In this document: piece after piece, positions 1 through 7,084 of the stretch | Layout: each line of letters begins with the position of its first letter | Position numbering within the stretch: position 1 is the first letter of the stretch | Assembly: GCA_964495655.1 (NCBI GenBank) | Contig: CAZBWK010000065.1 | Span: forward strand, 1-24,994 | Direction of reading: 5' to 3' | DNA length: 24,994 nt | Origin: JAAYJR01 sp964495655 | Lineage (GTDB): Bacteria; Bacteroidota; Bacteroidia; Bacteroidales; Prolixibacteraceae | The notes under the pieces: model-generated | Told to the model about the DNA's origin: nothing | Seen by the model: only the letters and a program-made list of their open reading frames with translations | Database searches by the model: none | Translations under genes and position numbers: made by a program

Positions 1-81
1 CAACATTACTTATAATCAGTCATAACTCGTGTTTTCGGCCTACACAAAATAATTTTAATTAAACACAATGAATTAAGTCAA

Positions 82-789
82 TTACATTTTTCTTACGTCA
101 AGAAAAATACCACTTTGGTATTCTTTAGCCTTTTCTATCCCGGCAGCAACAATTTCTGCTGCTTTTTCCGGAGAAGGCATTTTTTCAGTTCCTTTTGCTT
201 TTTTAAGTCTTTTAATTACCGGGTATTTTTTGTTTTCAGGTAAATTATAAATGTAATCCTGCATATTACTGTCTATTAGTCCCGGTGCCAAAGCTGAGAA
301 ATGAGTAGTGTCAAATTCTTTCGCATATAATTTAATAAGCATATTCAGTGTAGCCTTTGAAAGCGAATAAGCATTCCAGCCTCGCGATCCGCTAACGGAT
401 GCACCAGATGATACAGCAACTATCTGATGAATTATTTCTACTTCATCGAAAAGTTTATCAATAATAATTTTATTTGCCCAAACATTTATATCCATAACTT
501 TTTTTATCTCATCCAGACTGGTTTCCTTTAAATCCTTTATTTCGTTCATAATCCCGGCATTCAAAATAACCAGGTCTAATGTTGTTACCCCCCGGAGAAA
601 TGAAAAAAGGTTAATTTCCAATTCTTTGAAATTAGATATGTCCTGGATCAAATATTTAAAATTGCTACGGTTTTTTATTCCAGAATTTACTTTTCTGCTT
701 ATACCGTATACTTTATTACCTTTTTCCAAATAATATTTTGCCAGGCCAAAACCTAATCCTGAGCTTGAACCTGTTATAAAAACATTCAT
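82..789 (-). CDS. SDR family NAD(P)-dependent oxidoreductase
   Basis: This is a 235-aa short-chain dehydrogenase/reductase, a normal length for a classical SDR. The Rossmann cofactor motif TGSSSGLG is at residues 6-13, followed by the NAG motif (LNAGIM) and the catalytic Ser and YxxxK (SSGASVSG, then AYSLSK). It is a soluble cytoplasmic oxidoreductase, and the substrate cannot be read from sequence. The minus-strand start is preceded by a good AGGAGG ribosome-binding site around position 812. The last 24 or so codons have a decayed second copy at 15134-15208, so this end of the window was once duplicated. The lipoprotein gene 914-1390 lies just upstream on the same strand. The family call is secure; the specific function is unknown. 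Confidence 0.9.
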   Translation of the reverse strand: MNVFITGSSSGLGFGLAKYYLEKGNKVYGISRKVNSGIKNRSNFKYLIQDISNFKELEINLFSFLRGVTTLDLVILNAGIMNEIKDLKETSLDEIKKVMDINVWANKIIIDKLFDEVEIIHQIVAVSSGASVSGSRGWNAYSLSKATLNMLIKLYAKEFDTTHFSALAPGLIDSNMQDYIYNLPENKKYPVIKRLKKAKGTEKMPSPEKAAEIVAAGIEKAKEYQSGIFLDVRKM

Positions 790-910
790 TTTTAAAAATT
801 GTTTTTTTGCCTCCTCTTTATTATCCGGTCAAAACCCTCTTCAAGAGAACGCATCATTCTGTTATCAACCGGCGACGGGTTAATACTGTTTGCAAACAAA
901 TTCCGTCTTC
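790..910 (-). other. Possible C-terminal relic of an unidentified gene
   Basis: An open minus-strand frame runs through most of the gap between the SDR and lipoprotein genes and ends in TAA directly before the SDR start. It reads like the tail of a protein (INPSPVDNRMM, then RSLEEGFDRIIKRRQ) and has no upstream body: it begins at a stop codon that overlaps the end of the lipoprotein gene. I do not recognise the family. It could be the remnant of a gene lost by deletion, or a chance open frame. The possible short start is the pair of Met codons within it. Confidence 0.3.
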
Positions 911-913
911 CAA

Positions 914-1390
914 TTAATCACTCTCAAATTTACTTTTTGCCTCTTCTATTGATCGGTTAAGTTCATTAAGAGCATTTTCAACACCTTCTTCAACTTTATT
1001 CCAGGCTTCTTTTGAAGATTTTTTAAGCTGGTCAGCTTTTTTTTGTGCTTCATCCCTCCGGGCTTTCAGCGACTTTATCGTTTCCTCGTATTCTTCCTTT
1101 ACGTTTTCACTTACAGATGCCATTTGTTGAGACAACTTGTCGATTTCGTCATCAGCTTTCTCAATCTTATTTTCCAGATCATTGATTATCTTTTGTCTTT
1201 CCTCACTTAAGTATTGCCCTGTTGTTTGAGCGGCATCTTCAATTTTCCTTTCAACATCTTCTTTGGAGACATCATCTTTCTTTTGTTTCGACGCATTTTT
1301 ACACGATTCAACTAACAGAAGCAACGAAACAATTATAACCAGCGAAAATGCTGTTTTCAACAGGTTTCTGCATTTCTCATTTTTCTTCAT
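914..1390 (-). CDS. Coiled-coil lipoprotein
   Basis: This is a 158-aa protein. The N-terminus is Lys-rich, then a hydrophobic stretch (AFSLVIIVSLLLLVES) ends at a Cys followed by Lys-Asn, consistent with a type II signal peptide and lipid attachment. The mature part is almost entirely charged and heptad-like (Glu/Lys/Asp with regular Leu/Ile/Ala), so it should form long helices or a coiled coil in the periplasm. No enzymatic motif is visible. A promoter-like pair, conserved in the decayed copy at 15301-15570, lies upstream at 1419-1450. That copy has lost its start codon and frame. The role is unknown; a structural or stress-related envelope protein is possible. Confidence 0.7.
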   Translation of the reverse strand: MKKNEKCRNLLKTAFSLVIIVSLLLLVESCKNASKQKKDDVSKEDVERKIEDAAQTTGQYLSEERQKIINDLENKIEKADDEIDKLSQQMASVSENVKEEYEETIKSLKARRDEAQKKADQLKKSSKEAWNKVEEGVENALNELNRSIEEAKSKFESD

Positions 1391-1418
1391 TTTATTTACT
1401 TTTTAAATTTTCAAATGA

Positions 1419-1450
1419 CTGACATACTATTCGGAAATAATATGCCAAAA
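1419..1450 (-). promoter_or_regulatory. Bacteroidota-type promoter for the lipoprotein gene
   Basis: On the minus strand TTTTG (1446-1450) is followed, after 19 bases, by TATGTCAG (1419-1426), close to the Bacteroidota -33 TTTG / -7 TAnnTTTG pattern. The decayed copy at 15411-15441 keeps the same TTTG, the same 19-base spacing and a TATATAAG box. This supports the placement. Confidence 0.5.
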
Positions 1451-1639
1451 TCTGAACAAAATGAACTGAAGTATTGCTTGTATCTCATTTTTAACACATT
1501 AAGCGTGCTTATAAAAAAATTCTCATTTTATTTTCTTTTAATTAATAGTATGCACTGTGGAATATTTACTCAAAATGGGGAAATACACATTAACTATATT
1601 ATCAGGTGTTTAATATCTAAATTTCTCATGTTTGTCATT

Positions 1640-3724
1640 TTATTTGTTCATTTTACGTTTTAAGAATTGCGCGTTAATGGCAACAATGACCGTGCTCAGG
1701 CTCATGAATACTGCCCCAATTGCGGGACTGATAAGAATGCCGGCTCCATACAGTACTCCGGCAGCCAGGGGAATGGCCACCACGTTGTAGCCTGTAGCCC
1801 AGGCGAAATTCTGAATCATCTTTTTGTAGGTTTCTTTTCCGTATATTACCAATGAGGCGATATCGCGGGGGTTGCTGTTTACCAGGATAATATCGGCTGT
1901 TTCAGCAGCAATGTCGGTTCCCGACCCCACTGCAATACCCACATCGGCAACAGCCAGTGCGGGGGCATCATTGATCCCGTCGCCTGTCATTGCCACAAAG
2001 TCTCCCTGCTGTTGAAATTCCTTTACCTTTTCAAGTTTTTGATCGGGCAAAACGTTTGCAAAATAGCCGTCTAAACTGAGCTCATCGCTTACACTTTTAG
2101 CCACTTTTTCGTTATCGCCAGTCATCATATATAATTTTATCCCCGCTTTCTTTAATGTTTTTACTGCATCGTACGACTCTTCACGTATTTCATCGGCCAT
2201 GGCGATAAAACCCGCCAGTTGATCGTCAACCATTATAAAAACAACAGTTTCCGCTTCATTTTTATAGGCTTTGTCCGGGACTTTGATATTCTTTTCTTTG
2301 ACATAACCCGGGCTTACCACCTTTACGTTTTTGTTTTCCACCTTTGCTTCAATCCCTTTTCCGGTAATGGCATTAAAATCTTCTGCTTCAGGCAGTTCAA
2401 TTTTTTCGTTCCTTACTTTTTGCATGATTCCCATAGCAAGCGGATGTTCCGATTTTCCTTCCAGTGCACCGGCAAAGCGTAAAATTTCTTTATCGTTGAA
2501 ATCCTTTTTGAGGGCAGCATAACGTGTTACCCCAAAATTTCCCTTAGTTAGGGTACCTGTCTTGTCAAAGGCAAGCAGTGAAATTTTCCGTGCATTTTCA
2601 AATGCGGTACGGTTGCGTATCAGCAGCCCTTTTTTTGCTGAAATGGAAGTTGAAATAGCTACTACCAATGGCACAGCAAGCCCCAAGGCATGCGGACAGG
2701 TAATAACCATTACGGTTGCCATGCGCTCAAGCCCGAAAACAAAGGGCTTTCCGATTAAGAGCCATGTTGCCAATGTACCAAAACCGATAGTGAGTGCAAT
2801 TATGGTGAGCCAGAAAGCAATCCGGTCGGCCAGGTGCTGGGTTTTCGACTTTTCGCTTTGTGCATCGCGCACCATGTCGATTACTTTATTTAAATAGGCA
2901 TCTTTGCCCACTTGCTGCACACTTACTCTTAGAGAGCCGTTGCCGTTGATGGTGCCCCCAATTACCTTATCGTCTTTTGATTTTTTGACCGGTTTGGACT
3001 CTCCCGTGACCATGGCTTGATTTACATTGCTTTCCCCGTTGGTAATTATACCATCCACCGGGATTTTTTCGCCGGGACGGACTACAACCACATCATCTTT
3101 TTTTAGCTGGTCTACTTGTACGTCTTCTGTGTCGCCGTTTTTTACCAAATGCGCTTCAGAGGGCATCATCCCGACCAGCATTTGGAGAGAGCGTGAGGCA
3201 CCCAGTACCGACTTCATTTCAATCCAGTGCCCCAGCAGCATTATATCGATCAGGGTGGCCAATTCCCAGAAAAAGGTACTGCCTTCCACTCCAAAAGTGG
3301 TTGCGGTACTGTAACCCCAGGCTACGGTAATGGCAACAGCAATCAGTGTCATCATGCCGGGCTGTTTTTTCTTTAGTTCATTAACCAAACCCGTCAAAAA
3401 AGGCCATCCGCCATAAAAATATACAAACGATGATAAAGCGAAAAGAATATAATTGGAGAAACTAAACGTAAATTCATAGCCCAGCAACTCTTGTATCATA
3501 GGCGATAACACCAGAATTGGAACGGTGATAACAAGAGAACCCCGAAACCGTTTCCGAAAATCCCGAATCATCATGACATGGTGATCGTGCGACCCGTGGC
3601 CGTGATCGCCGTGGTTATTGTCTTTATGCGAATGCCCGTCATGTTGCTCATGGTGTTCGTGTTCTTCATGATGTTCATGGGCCTTGTGGTGTCCGTGTTC
3701 CTTATCATTGTGTTGCTTATCCAT
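1640..3724 (-). CDS. copB: CopB-type copper-translocating P-type ATPase
   Basis: This is a 694-aa P1B ATPase that should export copper (P1B-3 class) across the inner membrane. The first 50 or so residues are extremely His-rich (repeated HEHH, HDHH) and stand in for the CxxC metal-binding domain, which is absent. Visible motifs in order are TGES in the actuator domain, the transmembrane CPH signature at residues 343-345 (CPH rather than CPC marks the CopB branch), the phosphorylation site DKTGT with Asp387, the SEHP nucleotide-domain motif, TGDN, and GDGINDAPAL. The length is normal and the gene appears intact. It is last in a minus-strand metal-stress set (SHOCT protein, thioredoxin-like, DUF302), but a gap with an SDR relic separates it from DUF302. 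The family is secure; the metal is inferred from family. Confidence 0.93.
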   Translation of the reverse strand: MDKQHNDKEHGHHKAHEHHEEHEHHEQHDGHSHKDNNHGDHGHGSHDHHVMMIRDFRKRFRGSLVITVPILVLSPMIQELLGYEFTFSFSNYILFALSSFVYFYGGWPFLTGLVNELKKKQPGMMTLIAVAITVAWGYSTATTFGVEGSTFFWELATLIDIMLLGHWIEMKSVLGASRSLQMLVGMMPSEAHLVKNGDTEDVQVDQLKKDDVVVVRPGEKIPVDGIITNGESNVNQAMVTGESKPVKKSKDDKVIGGTINGNGSLRVSVQQVGKDAYLNKVIDMVRDAQSEKSKTQHLADRIAFWLTIIALTIGFGTLATWLLIGKPFVFGLERMATVMVITCPHALGLAVPLVVAISTSISAKKGLLIRNRTAFENARKISLLAFDKTGTLTKGNFGVTRYAALKKDFNDKEILRFAGALEGKSEHPLAMGIMQKVRNEKIELPEAEDFNAITGKGIEAKVENKNVKVVSPGYVKEKNIKVPDKAYKNEAETVVFIMVDDQLAGFIAMADEIREESYDAVKTLKKAGIKLYMMTGDNEKVAKSVSDELSLDGYFANVLPDQKLEKVKEFQQQGDFVAMTGDGINDAPALAVADVGIAVGSGTDIAAETADIILVNSNPRDIASLVIYGKETYKKMIQNFAWATGYNVVAIPLAAGVLYGAGILISPAIGAVFMSLSTVIVAINAQFLKRKMNK

Positions 3725-3787
3725 TTCACTGCATTTAAATTTAACATGAGATAGATTTTCTGTTGTCCAGTTAACGAATTCAGGCGT

Positions 3788-3959
3788 TTATCCCGCCATC
3801 ACTTTATCAAATACCTCTTCGGGGTATTCTGGTACTGGTTTTACCAAGCCTTCGATTCCTGCATTGTTAAATAAATATCTACGCTATCAAAGCCTTTTAT
3901 TACTTCATTTGCGTATCGGATTACATCTGCTGTATTGGAAACAACTGCTCCAAACCAGG
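3788..3959 (-). pseudogene. SDR dehydrogenase relic, frameshifted
   Basis: The minus strand encodes a middle segment of a classical SDR: a stretch reading NTADVIRYANEVIKGFD, then after a one-base loss NNAGIEGLVKPVPEYPEEVF and DKVMA, then a stop. NNAG is the SDR structural motif, and the order of pieces matches the centre of glucose-dehydrogenase-like SDRs. The cofactor motif, catalytic Tyr/Lys and both termini are missing, and the reading frame breaks just before NNAG. It sits between the DUF302 gene and copB on the same strand and is clearly dead. It is not a copy of the SDR at 82-789, since the residues differ. Confidence 0.7.
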
Positions 3960-3981
3960 ATGCATTTTTATTTCTTAACGA

Positions 3982-4368
3982 TTACAAAGTCTCGATGACC
4001 CTTTGGAGTTTCGTGCGGATTTCCTTTGCAATGCTTTCAAGTTCAGCATTCTCAACAGCCATCATTGAAGCCACCGGATCGACCGCAGCCACTTCTGTTT
4101 TGCCATCGTCCAGTTCCTGCACAATTACGTTGCAGGGTAACATGGCGCCTATTTTGTTTTCCGCCTGGAGCGCTTCATAAGCTTTGGGCGGGTTGCACGC
4201 GCCAAGAATCCTGTATTTCCTGAAATTCACATCCAGCTTTTCCTTTAGCTTTTCGTGGATATTAATTTCCGACAATACGCCAAATCCTTCCTTTTTCAAT
4301 TCTTCGGTTACCTTTTCAACGGCTTCGTCGAAAGAATAACCGGTAGCTTTTTCAATGTAATACTTCAT
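3982..4368 (-). CDS. DUF302 domain-containing protein
   Basis: This is a 128-aa small soluble protein. It shows DUF302 hallmarks: an N-terminal beta-alpha segment, the central LGACNPPKAYEAL motif, and the following LPCNVIVQ strand. The family is frequent near metal-stress and thiol genes, and its biochemical role is not established. Its ATG overlaps the stop of the upstream thioredoxin-like gene by four bases (ATGA), so the two are translationally coupled and almost certainly work together. The C-terminal helix is intact. The family assignment is confident; the function is unknown. Confidence 0.85.
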   Translation of the reverse strand: MKYYIEKATGYSFDEAVEKVTEELKKEGFGVLSEINIHEKLKEKLDVNFRKYRILGACNPPKAYEALQAENKIGAMLPCNVIVQELDDGKTEVAAVDPVASMMAVENAELESIAKEIRTKLQRVIETL

Positions 4369-4595
4369 GATGTTTTGTTTTTTAATTCAACAATCAGACT
4401 ATGTTCCGGCATTCCTGCCGATACTACTTCATCGTTTACCAATAACACCGGTGATCTTTTTAACCGGTATTTTTCCACCAGCTCCGGGTGATCTTCAAAA
4501 TACTTGGTTACATATTGCAACCCGGTATCCTGCAATTGCTCTTCCAGTATTGGCCGGTAGTTGCAGTCTTTTGTAGCTAATATTGTAATCTTCAT
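4365..4595 (-). CDS. Small thioredoxin/glutaredoxin-like protein
   Basis: This is a 76-aa protein with the compact beta-alpha-beta-alpha-beta-beta-alpha pattern of small thioredoxin-like proteins. The active-site position reads CNYR (Cys11), a single cysteine rather than the CxxC of small thioredoxins. The cis-Pro region is RSPVLLVNDEVVSAGMP. A one-cysteine site suggests a monothiol redox role, metal or persulfide handling, or a non-redox scaffold. It overlaps DUF302 by four bases, and the SHOCT membrane protein lies upstream on the same strand. The fold assignment is fairly confident; the reaction is not known. Confidence 0.75.
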   Translation of the reverse strand: MKITILATKDCNYRPILEEQLQDTGLQYVTKYFEDHPELVEKYRLKRSPVLLVNDEVVSAGMPEHSLIVELKNKTS

Positions 4596-4654
4596 TTTTT
4601 TTTCTTATAAAAAATTAACGACTAAAACCTTGTCTCAAAGATTATTACATACCC

Positions 4655-4737
4655 GCCAGGCTAAAGCATGGCTTAAACGTCAGAGACGTTTGCCCTGTTC
4701 CTGTTTCCCCTCCCCGGGAGAGGCCGGGGGAGGCTTT
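4655..4737. repeat. Cluster of small palindromes (REP-like)
   Basis: Between two minus-strand genes lie a perfect hairpin of AAACGTC, AGA, GACGTTT (4675-4691) and a GC-rich hairpin of CCTCCCCGG (4709-4717) facing CCGGGGGAGG (4724-4733). A weaker GCCA/TGGC pair precedes them around 4655. The local GC content is far above the surroundings. It could be a dispersed extragenic repeat or a processing/termination signal after the SHOCT gene. No clear T-tract supports a minus-strand terminator. Confidence 0.5.
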
Positions 4738-4738
4738 T

Positions 4739-5122
4739 CTACATTAAATCTTTTTTCCGTTCTTCAAATTCCTGTTTGTCAATTTCTCCTTTGGCATAAC
4801 GCTCTTTTAAAATATCGAGTGCCGGTTTTCCGTGACTTTGGTGTGTGCTGTTTCTCTTGTTCATTCCTTTTATGACCATCCAAACAATGGCAACCAGGAT
4901 AATGAGGCCAATGATCCACCACCAGCCCATTCCCCAGCCGTGTCCGTCATATCCGTGCATAATTCCGCCTTGTATCATTCCAACTTGCATCATTTCGCTG
5001 TTTTGCATCATCATGCCTTGTTTTTGTTCTTGTTTGTTGTTGTGCTCATGGCCCGTTTGGGCGCTTGCCATGTACCCTGCCATAAACAGGAGGGCTGTTG
5101 CGATAATTATTAACTTTTTCAT
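4739..5122 (-). CDS. Met/His-rich membrane protein with SHOCT domain
   Basis: This 127-aa protein has an N-terminal signal peptide (KKLIIIATALLFMAGYMASA), a mature Met/His/Gln-rich segment with repeated MM and MQ residues plus GYDGHGWGMG, one transmembrane helix (WWWIIGLIILVAIVWMVIKG), and a C-terminal SHOCT module (ALDILKERYAKGEID, then EFEERKKDL). Met- and His-rich exported segments commonly bind copper or silver, and copB and a DUF302 gene downstream on the same strand fit a metal-tolerance role. SHOCT domains usually serve as oligomerisation or interaction tails. The domain calls are confident; the metal role is inferred. Confidence 0.8.
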   Translation of the reverse strand: MKKLIIIATALLFMAGYMASAQTGHEHNNKQEQKQGMMMQNSEMMQVGMIQGGIMHGYDGHGWGMGWWWIIGLIILVAIVWMVIKGMNKRNSTHQSHGKPALDILKERYAKGEIDKQEFEERKKDLM

Positions 5123-5589
5123 CTTTTGTATGTCATTTAATTATTTTTTATGGTATCTCTTATTAGGAAAAGACCGTGCCATCTTATATTACATATCACA
5201 TAATAACTTAAAAGCCCAAAAAACAGGTCTTTAACGATAGAGAGGGGATAGTATTTAAGGTGGGTTAAGTGTGGAAAAACTACCTCACTTGTTGGGGAAT
5301 ATTACCGACAAAATTGATACTATATAAGATAAGAACAGTTTTTTGGATTTTTATTATATGCCCAATTTTAAAAATAGAGCAGGAGTAAATGGTATGGTTT
5401 CAGAATGAACATTTACTATCTCCGGAGTGCCCGGTTCAACTCGGCTTAAATTGGAGTATTTCATATTTGTACGGTTCAATACATCTAGACTGTTTGATTA
5501 AACAGATTAGACGTAAAGCCCCATATTTCCGGACAATATTACTTAATTTTTTCAAAGTTAATAAGCATCCGGTATATTAATAATTTGTA
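5123..5589. other. Long intergenic stretch without recognised genes
   Basis: The 467 bases contain no convincing coding region on either strand. A plus-strand open frame near 5389-5580 has no recognisable protein features. A weak AAGTG/CACTT hairpin lies near 5265-5290. The right end joins abruptly to an in-frame ATPase fragment, so part of this stretch may be junk left by a deletion. Confidence 0.4.
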
Positions 5590-6166
5590 ATTATTGGCAT
5601 TGCAATGGGAATAAGAGGTACTGAGATTGCCCGGGAAGTTGCGGAAATGATCCTTAAAGATGATTCTTTCCCGTCAATAGTTAATGCTATTGAAGAGGGC
5701 CGGATAATTTTTGGAAATATCAGAAAATTTATAACCTATCAATTATCTTATCACCTGGCTGAAATAATTATTATTGCAGGGATAAGCTTTTCCTTGTTTT
5801 ATCTGCCTCTCCTGCCATTACAGCTTCTGTTTATTAATTTGCTTTCCGATGTGTTCCCTGCATTAGCACTTGGACTGGGAAAAGGTGATAAGAGCATAAT
5901 GAGACAGAAACCTAAAGATCCCGGGGAGCCTGTAATAAATAAAAGAAACTGGATGGCTATGGGTATTTACGGTGTGGCAATGGCTGTAATAATTTGTGGA
6001 GTATACCTGATCACATATTTCCCATTTAACGAATCTAAAAAGATTGCCAATACGGTTGCATTTTTCAGCCTCGCCATTTCGCAGTTACTGCACGTCTTCA
6101 ATATGCGGGAACCGGAGGAAAATCTTTTTATTAATCAGATTACAAGAAATAACAGATGGACTATCA
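5590..6166 (+). pseudogene. P-type cation ATPase, C-terminal fragment
   Basis: Only the last roughly 190 residues of a P2/P3-type cation ATPase remain. The frame opens just after a stop with VIIGIAMGIRGTEIAREVAE, the segment that normally follows the GDGxNDAPAL hinge of these pumps. It continues through the typical membrane half (LSYHLAEIIIIAGISF, then LLPLQLLFINLLSDVFPALA). Phosphorylation, nucleotide-binding and actuator domains are all missing. The 3' end is also cut: after EENLFINQITRNN the frame runs into the opposite-strand NADH dehydrogenase relic. It cannot be a working pump. Its family differs from the CopB ATPase at 1640-3724, so it is not a piece of that gene. Confidence 0.85.
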
Positions 6167-6780
6167 TCCAGACGAACCATCCAGCCGTGCCATAGACATT
6201 AATGTTCCCGGGTAACTCAGCAAGTGCTTTGTTACGACCGACAGTGGCCAGCACACCTTTATTTTTATAATGAAATCCTTTTCGGGGTTTACCTTTTTTC
6301 ATACGGTTCAGATTGCGTGCAAGAGTTTTACCCTGCTGAATGGCAGCCTGTGCCAGACCGGGATGCCCGTTCTTGTATTTTTCGGTTTTCATACAGGCAA
6401 TATCACCTACGGCAAATATATTTTCGTAAATATCTCCCTTTTCTTTGTTCTTTAAAACCTGACTGAATTGATTGACCATCAATTTTCCCTTTTCAATACT
6501 TTTATCCGGGAATCCTTTTACCAGGGCGCCTTTTACTCCGGCAGCCCAGATGAGTGTTTCAGTGGAAATGGATTTGCCGGTTGAAAGTTTTGCGGTCTTA
6601 CCGTTATATGATTTTATCATAGTGTTCAGAGTGATCTCAACACCCATCTTTTCCAAATATTTGTGGGCTCTTCGACCCGATCTTTCAGACATTACAGGAA
6701 GAACACTATCCAGGCCCTTATCCCGCTCAGATTTGTCGATAATTTCGGTCTTTTCTAATTGCTTAAAAATATGCGTTCTA
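6150..6780 (-). pseudogene. Type II NADH dehydrogenase (NDH-2), internal fragment
   Basis: The minus-strand frame has the C-terminal half of a type II NADH:quinone oxidoreductase. It contains SERSGRRAHKYLEKMGV, TLIWAAGVKG, the FAD-binding NIFAVGDIACM motif, HPGLAQAAIQQGK, and GWFVWMIVHLLFL, the start of the C-terminal membrane-anchoring region. The N-terminal FAD and NADH dinucleotide folds are missing, and the upstream frame to about 6780 is degenerate. The last anchor residues are missing because the frame ends where the ATPase relic begins on the other strand. The best open part starts at 6692. It belonged to a respiratory enzyme, but this copy is dead. Confidence 0.85.
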
Positions 6781-6781
6781 A

Positions 6782-7084
6782 AAAATGTGGAATTATTTCC
6801 TCAAAATTATTTTACAATTCCACACCCTCAAATAATTTTTTTTCTATGTATGTAAAATAAAACGGAATCGGGTAAGAGATATAAAACCGCTAACGTTATT
6901 ATTTTCTGTTAATAAAGTCATATCATATACGGTTTCAACCTGATAACAGAATGTTTATACATTAAATGGTATAACTATTGTCATTAATTCCCTAAGAGGT
7001 TCATCCCCTCTGAATTATTCCAGCAGGAGGCTTATAAAGTTTTAACCTTCTGAATGGATAAATGGATCAACTAAAAATAGCTTT
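6782..7084 (+). promoter_or_regulatory. Leader region of the pyruvate dehydrogenase operon
   Basis: About 300 bases upstream of aceE hold no gene. They contain an inverted repeat TGTGGAATT (6786-6794) / AATTCCACA (6816-6824). A 14-base block beginning at 6782 recurs exactly at 12874 after the operon, with a weaker match over roughly the next 45 bases. These may be regulatory or scar sequences. I cannot place a convincing promoter box. Confidence 0.35.

Noticed and set aside
1415..1663. Plus-strand 82-aa open frame left of copB
   Set aside because: It covers the lipoprotein promoter region and is poor in protein-like composition. It overlaps the copB 3' end on the other strand.
4600..4737. 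CRISPR-like or IS-like array
   Set aside because: There are only two small hairpins, with no repeated spacer pattern and no transposase.
5389..5580. Plus-strand 63-aa open frame
   Set aside because: It has no recognisable domain, start signal or codon pattern, and lies in a scarred gap.
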